NCBI GenBank assembly: GCA_017399225.1
Contig: JAFQEB010000120.1
Location: forward strand, 1-14,575
DNA from: Clostridia bacterium
Lineage (GTDB): Bacteria; Bacillota_A; Clostridia; Christensenellales; Aristaeellaceae
Length of the DNA stretch: 14,575 nt
Direction of reading: 5' to 3'
Under the pieces are notes generated by a model. It did not search any database, was not told the origin of the DNA, and saw nothing but the letters and a program-made list of their open reading frames with translations. How positions within the stretch are numbered: the first letter of the stretch is position 1; each line of letters opens with the position of its first letter. The translations under genes were made by a program, and so were the position numbers. Below are positions 9,437 to 14,575 of the stretch, one piece after another.

Positions 9437-10682
9437 AGATCTGGGCCGTCCCCTTTCCCGGGCGGTGACGCTGTTCTACTTCCTGGCCTTCCTGCTCCTG
9501 TTTGTCAAGGACTGCTATGTGTACGGCGCCGGCGCCGCCTTCCTGGAGCACTGGCAGGGGCTGGCGCTGGCCGTGGCGGTGCCCATGCTGAACGTCATCA
9601 CCACGCACCTGCTTCCGCGGCTCTTTCCGGCTGACCAGCTGCTGCTTTCGCTGACGAACTTCCTGTGCGCTCTGGGCGTGCTGGTGCTGTACTGCACCAA
9701 CCCCAGCTATGCCTATCAGCAGGCCGCCTACTACTTCGTCGGACTGATCGCCATGGTGGTGTGCATCTATCTGGTGCGGCTGGTGCGCTCCTTCCGTTTC
9801 CTCGTTTGGCCGATGATGCTGGTTTCTCTGCTGCTGCTGGCACTGCCGCTGGTCATCGGTCAGGAGACCTACGGCGCGAAAAACTGGTTCTACGTCGGCG
9901 GCATATCTGTCCAGCCCAGCGAGATCGTCAAGCTCTGCCTGGTGATCATCATCGCCCGCTTCATGGCCGACCGCCGCTTCTTCCCCTGGCTCATCTTCGC
10001 AGCCAGCTGTCTGGGCGTCCTCATGCTGCAAAAGGATCTGGGCACGGCCCTTCTCTACTTCGGCACGACGCTTCTGGTATACTACGCCGCCTCCGGAAAC
10101 CTGTGGGTCACGGGCCTGGGATTGATGGGCGGCGCAGGCGCAGCGGTGCTGGGCTACAAGATGTTCGCCCACGTCAAGCGGCGCGTACAGGTCTGGCTCG
10201 ACCCCTGGCAGGACTACAATGACGCAGGCTATCAGATCATCCAGAGCCTGATGGCCATCGCCAGCGGCGGACTCTTCGGCGTCGGCCTGGGACTCGGTTC
10301 TCCCAGAACCATACCGGTTTACCATACCGACTTCATATTCGCCGTCATCTGCGAGCAGTTCGGGCTCATCTTCGGCCTGTTCGTGCTGCTGATGTATGTG
10401 GCGATCATCTGGCGCGGCGCAACGACCGCCATGGCGGCCCGCACCCGCTTCCACGGCCTGCTGGCCATGGGCTGCACGGTGCTGCTGGGCCTGCAGACCT
10501 TTGTGATCATCGGCGGCGTGCTCAAGCTGATCCCCCTCACCGGCGTGACGATGCCCTTTGTTTCCTACGGCGGCACGTCGCTTGCCTCCAGCCTGTGCCT
10601 CATCGGCCTGCTGCAGGGCGTGGCCAGCCTGAACGAGGATGCCATCGCCGAGGACACGCGCCTGGCCAACTACACCGGCTGA
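9426..10682 (+). CDS. RodA/FtsW-family peptidoglycan glycosyltransferase
   Basis: The 418-residue SEDS-family protein polymerises lipid II into glycan strands. About ten hydrophobic helices are visible. Family signatures are AKNWFYVGGISVQPSEIVKL, LQKDLGTALL with the catalytic-type Asp204, the GYQIIQSLMAIASGGLFGVGLG loop, HTDFIFAVICEQFG, and the C-terminal GVTMPFVSYGGTSL. The ATG at 9426 is chosen because AGGAGG (9413-9418) lies seven bases upstream; the frame is open further back to 9363, but that would overlap the FHA gene deeply. FtsW and RodA cannot be separated with certainty. Pairing with a short class B PBP resembles the RodA-PbpA pair of Actinobacteria. Confidence 0.93.
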   Translation: MKRKDLGRPLSRAVTLFYFLAFLLLFVKDCYVYGAGAAFLEHWQGLALAVAVPMLNVITTHLLPRLFPADQLLLSLTNFLCALGVLVLYCTNPSYAYQQAAYYFVGLIAMVVCIYLVRLVRSFRFLVWPMMLVSLLLLALPLVIGQETYGAKNWFYVGGISVQPSEIVKLCLVIIIARFMADRRFFPWLIFAASCLGVLMLQKDLGTALLYFGTTLLVYYAASGNLWVTGLGLMGGAGAAVLGYKMFAHVKRRVQVWLDPWQDYNDAGYQIIQSLMAIASGGLFGVGLGLGSPRTIPVYHTDFIFAVICEQFGLIFGLFVLLMYVAIIWRGATTAMAARTRFHGLLAMGCTVLLGLQTFVIIGGVLKLIPLTGVTMPFVSYGGTSLASSLCLIGLLQGVASLNEDAIAEDTRLANYTG

Positions 10683-10712
10683 TTTTCCCGAAACCTACCC
10701 GGAGGTTATTGC

Positions 10713-12152
10713 ATGAAACAGCAACGATTGCGCTTCAAGCTGCTGGCGTTGATCCTCTTCGGGCTGTTTGCGCTGCTGGCATTCTACGGGCTGTACAGCA
10801 TCAACGCCTATGGCGGCCGCTGGTTCGCCTACAACCGCAACCCCCGCATCCGCGAGCAGAAGCAGAACGTGCTGGCAGGCAGCATCTATGACCGCAGCGG
10901 CGTTCTGCTGGCCGCCACCAACGAGGACGGTACGCGCCTGTACCACGAGGATGAAAGCGTCCGCCGGGCCATGGTCCATGTGCTGGGCGACCCCCAGGGG
11001 CATGTCGCAAACGGCGTGGAGACCTTTCAGACCGGCTATCTGTACGGCTTCCACACCACGCTGCCGGAGCTGCTGAATTTCCGTTTCACCGGCAAGCCGC
11101 GCATCGGCGACAACGTGACCCTCACCGTGGACAGCGCCCTTTCAGCCGCCATCACCCGCTATTTCAGCGAGAACGGCAAAACCAGCGGCAAGTACGGCGC
11201 GGCCATCGTGATGAACTACAAAACCGGCGAGGTGCTGGCCATGGTCAGCCTGCCAAGCTTTGACCCCATGGCCGCCCGTGCCTCCGCTGCCGGCAGCACC
11301 TATTACTGGAACCGCGTCACCCAGAGCCTCTATCCCCCGGGAAGCACGTTCAAGATCATCACCACCGCCGCTGCGCTGGAAAGCATCCCCGGCGCTGCGG
11401 AAATGAGCTTCGACTGCCTGGGCGGCCTGGACATGAACGGGCAGGTCATCCATGACTTTGGCCGCACCTCCCACGGCAAGCTGACGCTGCGCAGCGCCTT
11501 CGTCAAATCCTGCAACATCACCTACGCCAAGCTGGCCCTGACGATGAAGGACGCCAGCCTCCGCAAAACCGCCGAGAGCTTCGGCTTCAACGACAACTTC
11601 CTTTTCCGGGATATCGTGGTGGAAAACAGCCAGTACCCCGGCGGCGCCCGCTCCGATTTTGAGGTGGCCATGAGCGGCTTCGGACAGTCCTCCATCGTGG
11701 CGTCTCCCCTGCACATGTGCCTGGTAGCGGCCGGGATCGCCAATGACGGCGTCATCATGGAGCCGACCCTGCTGCGCGGCGTCACCAGCAGCCTGACCGG
11801 CGCCGACCGGGATGAGTTCACCCCCCGGGTGTACCGCCGGGCCGTCAGCGCTGAAACTGCCGCCACCCTGCAGGAGTACATGCGTGCCGTGGTGACCGGC
11901 GGCACCGGCTCCCGGGCCTCCGTCAGCGGCATGACCATCTGCGGCAAGACCGGCTCTGCCGAAACCAGCAGCAAGGGCCGCGACGTGACCCACGGCTGGT
12001 TTGTAGGCTACGCTGCGGACGAGTCGCTGCCCTTTGCGCTGGCTGTCATCGTGGAGGACATCGCAGAGGGCGAGGGCGGCGGCAGCACTGCAGCCCCCAT
12101 CGCAGGAGAGATCTTCAAATATCTGCGAGATCACGCAGAGCAATTCCAGTGA
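10713..12152 (+). CDS. Class B penicillin-binding protein (PbpA-type transpeptidase)
   Basis: The 479-residue product has one N-terminal membrane anchor (about 8-30), a short non-catalytic pedestal including GSIYDRSGVLLA, and a transpeptidase domain from about 150. All three active-site motifs are intact: Ser211-x-x-Lys214 (PGSTFK), SCN at 266-268 and KTG at 412-414. It should cross-link peptidoglycan outside the membrane and be a beta-lactam target. Class B PBPs work as partners of SEDS polymerases, and this gene lies 30 bases after the RodA/FtsW gene with its own GGAGG (10701-10705). It is short for a class B PBP, lacking a large dimerisation domain and PASTA repeats, as in the PbpA type. 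It is the last gene of the FHA-SEDS-PBP operon. Confidence 0.94.
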   Translation: MKQQRLRFKLLALILFGLFALLAFYGLYSINAYGGRWFAYNRNPRIREQKQNVLAGSIYDRSGVLLAATNEDGTRLYHEDESVRRAMVHVLGDPQGHVANGVETFQTGYLYGFHTTLPELLNFRFTGKPRIGDNVTLTVDSALSAAITRYFSENGKTSGKYGAAIVMNYKTGEVLAMVSLPSFDPMAARASAAGSTYYWNRVTQSLYPPGSTFKIITTAAALESIPGAAEMSFDCLGGLDMNGQVIHDFGRTSHGKLTLRSAFVKSCNITYAKLALTMKDASLRKTAESFGFNDNFLFRDIVVENSQYPGGARSDFEVAMSGFGQSSIVASPLHMCLVAAGIANDGVIMEPTLLRGVTSSLTGADRDEFTPRVYRRAVSAETAATLQEYMRAVVTGGTGSRASVSGMTICGKTGSAETSSKGRDVTHGWFVGYAADESLPFALAVIVEDIAEGEGGGSTAAPIAGEIFKYLRDHAEQFQ

Positions 12153-12174
12153 ATATCCCCATGAACGCAAATAC

Positions 12175-12204
12175 GCCGGACTGGATCAGCTTCAGTCCGG
12201 CATT
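12175..12204. terminator. Convergent, probably bidirectional terminator
   Basis: A perfect 9-bp stem GCCGGACTG / CAGTCCGGC (12175-12183 with 12193-12201) closes a 9-base loop. It lies between the ends of two genes that face each other. The forward tail is ATTTCAT and the reverse tail is GTATTTG, both short in uridine. Confidence 0.75.
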
Positions 12205-12771
12205 TCATATGTCATGGTATTCGCGGATCTGCCGCAGCAGCGCTTCCTTTTCCACTATCGGTGAACCCTCCCGATGACTTGGCAGGAAATACTGCGTCTT
12301 CAGTGCTTTCAGCACATTCAGCATCCCCTTTGCCTCACCCTGGCCCTTCCCGGGACGGGCATAGGTCAGATCTCCGATGAAGGTATACATGCCGTCCACC
12401 GTGGCAATCAGACAGCCCGGCGCATGAGGCGACACGCAGGGCTGCACCTGGATGCTCACCCCATCGCGGATGGTCAGGGGCGCAGTCACCAGCGTACCGC
12501 CCGTGATGTACTTCATCGTACGCGCACCAGCCAGCGTTTCTGCCGGAGCAAGGCGGCTCATGTTGTCCGAGTGGTCGCGGTGGAAGTGGCTGAGAATGAC
12601 CGTCACCGGCTTGTCCAGCGTGGAAACAGCCTCATAAGCCACATCGCTGCTGCCCACGTCGAACACATAGTACCGTGTGTCCCCCTCGATGATGAAAACG
12701 TCCGCCGAGAGCGGGTCGACACTGGCGGGAATGTGACGGATGCGGGGCGCAATCTCATTCAAAATGCTCAT
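12205..12771 (-). CDS. Metallo-beta-lactamase-fold hydrolase
   Basis: The 188-residue product is a compact MBL-fold enzyme with a full set of likely two-metal ligands: HFHRDH (His62, His64, Asp66, His67), His116 in SPHAPGC, Asp134 in FIGDLT and His166 in LPSHREGS. Asp38 in FDVGSS fits the conserved first-strand aspartate. There is no signal peptide, so it is a cytoplasmic hydrolase; the substrate (thioester, lactone, phosphodiester or other) cannot be told. It ends at the convergent terminator. The start follows AGGAG by only two bases, which is unusually close. Nine bases upstream ends the XRE regulator remnant on the same strand, so the two were probably one operon before the insertion. No promoter is evident in the short gap. 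Confidence 0.9.
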   Translation of the reverse strand: MSILNEIAPRIRHIPASVDPLSADVFIIEGDTRYYVFDVGSSDVAYEAVSTLDKPVTVILSHFHRDHSDNMSRLAPAETLAGARTMKYITGGTLVTAPLTIRDGVSIQVQPCVSPHAPGCLIATVDGMYTFIGDLTYARPGKGQGEAKGMLNVLKALKTQYFLPSHREGSPIVEKEALLRQIREYHDI

Positions 12772-12780
12772 CTCTCCTGT

Positions 12781-12885
12781 TCAATGGCTGCTTTCGCGGA
12801 GCAGCTCCGCCGCGTCCACCCCGAAGAGCTTCGCCAGGGCCAGCAGATTCGCCGTGCTGGGATCGGACACGCCCGTTTCCCATAC
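12781..12885 (-). pseudogene. C-terminal remnant of an XRE-family helix-turn-helix regulator
   Basis: Read on the minus strand, the sequence gives VWETGVSDPS followed by TANLLALAKLFGVDAAELLRESSH and a TGA. This is the typical second half of a Cro/C1-type HTH domain, in which the recognition helix is followed by WETG-x-S-x-P and the LLxLAxLFGV helix. An in-frame TAA sits two codons upstream of the tryptophan, and no start or first helices are present. Instead the recombinase gene ends about 20 bases away. The family usually has Lys-Trp here (AAGTGG); the DNA reads AAGTATGG, so the break lies at or within a few bases of 12883-12890. Insertion of the neighbouring element is the simplest cause. 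Confidence 0.75.
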
Positions 12886-12890
12886 TTAAA

Positions 12891-12902
12891 GATACAGGTA
12901 TC
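12891..12902. other. 12-bp near-palindrome at the element junction, candidate attachment core
   Basis: GATAC and GTATC flank the dinucleotide AG (CT on the other strand), between the recombinase stop codon and the XRE remnant. Serine recombinases cut at a central dinucleotide inside short imperfect inverted repeats, so place and form both fit. Without the other junction this remains a guess. Confidence 0.3.
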
Positions 12903-12904
12903 AA

Positions 12905-14515
12905 TCATTCAATCTTGCCGATGAAGCGGTAGTAAATCTCTACTTCCTGCAATCGGCTGCCATCGGCATCCTTGGTGGCTTCATGGACGACAACCTTCTC
13001 GATCAGCGCATTCAGCAGGTCAGCGGTCAGCTCCGTGATATTGGTGTATCTGCGGATCAGCTCAATCCACTTTTCTGCATCTTGCACGGACTGCTGGTCT
13101 GCCTCCGTGCGGGAACGCAACTGCTGAATCTTTGCAGCCAGCTCCTGCTGCTCCGTCTGATATTTCTCGGACAGCATGTTGAAGTTGTACTCCGTAATGC
13201 GCCCTGCCGACCAGTCCTCATACATCTTCATAAACAGGCTGTCGATCTCTGCCTTGCGCTTTTCGGCCTTGCGGAGCTCGGCGGCCTGCTTTTTCTTTGC
13301 TGCGTTGCGTTCACGATCAGTCGCGCCCATCAGGCGCTTCAGCAGCTTTTCCTCGTTCTGCTGGGCTTGTTGCGACCAGTACTGCAATCGGGACAGGACA
13401 TAGGCGCACAGCACATCATCACGGATGTAGTGCATGGAGCACTGGTGGAGCCCCTGCCCATTTTTACTGCAATGGTAGTAACCATCATAGCCGTTCTTCG
13501 TTTTGCGACGACCATGCCCCAAAGACCAGCCACAGTCCGCGCACTTGATCAGTCCAGCGAAGAGCTGCAGCTCCCCATTCTTCTGTGAGCGTCGACGGGT
13601 ATCGATCATCTCCTGCACACGCCTGAAGTCCTCTTCAGAGATAATGGCTTCATGGGTGTTCTCCACCTTGAACCATTCATCTCGTGGTTTTCGAACCTTC
13701 TTCTTGTTCTTGAAGGAGATATTGCTCTGTCGGTTGTGGATGCTATGCCCGATGTACACCTCATCTTTGAGAAGTTTTTTGACATGCGCTATCGTCCAGA
13801 CATAGGCCTTGTCTTCGGGCTGACCGGCATAGATATGGGCAAAAGTGCCATACCGGTGGTAGTTGAGCCAGCCCGGTGAAGGAACCTTCTCATTTAGAAG
13901 GATGCGAGTGATCTTTGATGCGCCAGATCCATGGACAGCCAGGTCGAAGATCTTCTCCACGATCCAGCGGGTGTCCGGGTCAATGATCAGATGACCTTTC
14001 TGTTCCGGGTCACGCATGTATCCAAGCGGCGCATACGCACCACCGTGCAATCCATTCGTAAACTTGGTGTGCAGCGCAGCCTTTACCTTTTTGCTGGTCT
14101 GGCGGGCGTGCATCTCATTCAGGATGTTCAGGAACGGCGCCAGCTCACTCTCGCCGTTCAGGGTGTCCACATTGTCGTTGATGGCAATGTAGCGCACACC
14201 CTTGCTGGGGAAGTAGAAGTCCGTGTACTGACCGGTCATGACGTAGTTGCGTCCGAGTCGGGACAGGTCTTTTGTGATGACGCAGTTGATCTTGCCATCC
14301 TCAATGTCGTCGATCATCCGCTGAAAAGCAGGACGGTCAAAGTTGGTACCTGACCAGCCGTCGTCGATGTACTCGTCCACCACGTTCAGACCATGCTCTT
14401 GCGCGTATTGGCGGAGCATCATTCTTTGCGTGCTGATGCTGCCGGATTCACCGGACAGTTCATCATCACGGCTGAGTCTCATATAGAGTGCTGTATTGTA
14501 TATCAGTTGCTTCAA
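12905..14515 (-). CDS. Large serine recombinase (site-specific integrase/excisionase)
   Basis: The 536-residue product integrates and excises DNA through a serine-DNA link. The N-terminal resolvase domain (about 6-155) carries the nucleophile Ser15 in YMRLSRDDE and the TKDLSRLGRN motif. A recombinase domain follows (about 165-280), then a zinc ribbon with CADC near 324-327 and further Cys/His near 350-362. A long charged coiled coil spans about 380-480, and a C-terminal LIEKVVVHE stretch is typical of clostridial element recombinases (DUF4368-like end). A TTG start at 14515 is preferred because AGGAGG (14522-14527) lies exactly six bases upstream; the frame is open to the window edge, but that extension (ICKYCVSVGC) has no support. 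It sits at the element end, next to the cut XRE gene. Confidence 0.92.
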   Translation of the reverse strand: MKQLIYNTALYMRLSRDDELSGESGSISTQRMMLRQYAQEHGLNVVDEYIDDGWSGTNFDRPAFQRMIDDIEDGKINCVITKDLSRLGRNYVMTGQYTDFYFPSKGVRYIAINDNVDTLNGESELAPFLNILNEMHARQTSKKVKAALHTKFTNGLHGGAYAPLGYMRDPEQKGHLIIDPDTRWIVEKIFDLAVHGSGASKITRILLNEKVPSPGWLNYHRYGTFAHIYAGQPEDKAYVWTIAHVKKLLKDEVYIGHSIHNRQSNISFKNKKKVRKPRDEWFKVENTHEAIISEEDFRRVQEMIDTRRRSQKNGELQLFAGLIKCADCGWSLGHGRRKTKNGYDGYYHCSKNGQGLHQCSMHYIRDDVLCAYVLSRLQYWSQQAQQNEEKLLKRLMGATDRERNAAKKKQAAELRKAEKRKAEIDSLFMKMYEDWSAGRITEYNFNMLSEKYQTEQQELAAKIQQLRSRTEADQQSVQDAEKWIELIRRYTNITELTADLLNALIEKVVVHEATKDADGSRLQEVEIYYRFIGKIE

Positions 14516-14575
14516 GGAAATCCTCCTCTCGATCTTGAAACAACCCACGCTTACACAATACTTGCAGATCAAGTA
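14516..14575 (-). other. Upstream region of the recombinase gene, cut by the window edge
   Basis: It contains the AGGAGG ribosome binding site (14522-14527). Another minus-strand frame is open through this stretch and stops inside the recombinase gene, so an overlapping upstream gene is possible but cannot be identified. No promoter is visible in these 60 bases. Confidence 0.3.

Larger units (their letters stand above)
12884..14575. mobile_element. Left edge of an integrative element (continues beyond window)
   Basis: The segment holds a large serine recombinase whose end faces a disrupted chromosomal gene. Elements of the Tn4451/TndX type and many clostridial integrative elements carry such a recombinase at one terminus. 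The exact boundary is inferred from where the HTH coding sequence stops making sense, about 12883-12904. The other end, and so the matching attachment site and cargo, lie outside the window. The base composition is lower in GC than the neighbouring chromosomal genes. Confidence 0.6.

Noticed and set aside
14516..14572. N-terminal extension of the recombinase to the window edge
   Set aside because: The family begins a few residues before YxRxS; the TTG at 14515 has a perfect ribosome site and the extension has none visible.

Overview
The window looks like a chromosomal segment of a fairly GC-rich Firmicute, most likely a gut-type member of the Clostridia. This is inferred from strong AGGAGG ribosome binding sites, sigma-A type promoters (TTGACG-N17-TATAAT, TTGCAA-N17-TATAAT), U-tailed hairpin terminators, a DnaE-type replicative polymerase, and a conjugative-element style large serine recombinase. 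No genus can be named from the sequence alone.

Layout, left to right. Positions 1-394 are AT-richer at first and hold the tail of a possible upstream gene, a 19-bp stem-loop, and then a chain of tandem palindromes. A minus-strand gene for a large acidic secreted protein of unknown function (407-2122) follows. It is divergent from a plus-strand operon dnaE - gtrA-like - HAD phosphatase (2341-7217), which ends at a strong terminator. Next come an M16-family peptidase gene with its own promoter (7338-8621), and a tight three-gene cell-envelope operon: a membrane-anchored FHA-domain protein, a RodA/FtsW glycosyltransferase and a class B penicillin-binding protein (8699-12152). A convergent terminator separates this operon from a minus-strand metallo-beta-lactamase-fold hydrolase (12205-12771). 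The right end is the edge of an integrative element. A large serine recombinase (12905-14515, minus) ends about 20 bp from the surviving C-terminal piece of an XRE-type helix-turn-helix regulator, which the insertion appears to have cut.

How the genes work together. RodA/FtsW and the class B PBP form the usual polymerase-transpeptidase pair for peptidoglycan, and the FHA protein resembles the phospho-threonine adaptor found beside such pairs in Actinobacteria. DnaE is the replicative polymerase; its two downstream genes are probably only co-transcribed with it. The recombinase is the mobility module of an element that continues beyond the window.

The most unusual signal is a set of short palindrome-rich segments. 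One sits between genes, and two others are carried in frame inside conserved proteins: 35 extra residues in the DnaE region just before its helix-hairpin-helix, and about 31 extra residues at the N-terminus of the HAD phosphatase, where the pre-catalytic motif is imperfectly duplicated. They resemble protein-coding palindromic repeats of the kind known in Rickettsia. No defence island, CRISPR array, rRNA or tRNA was seen.
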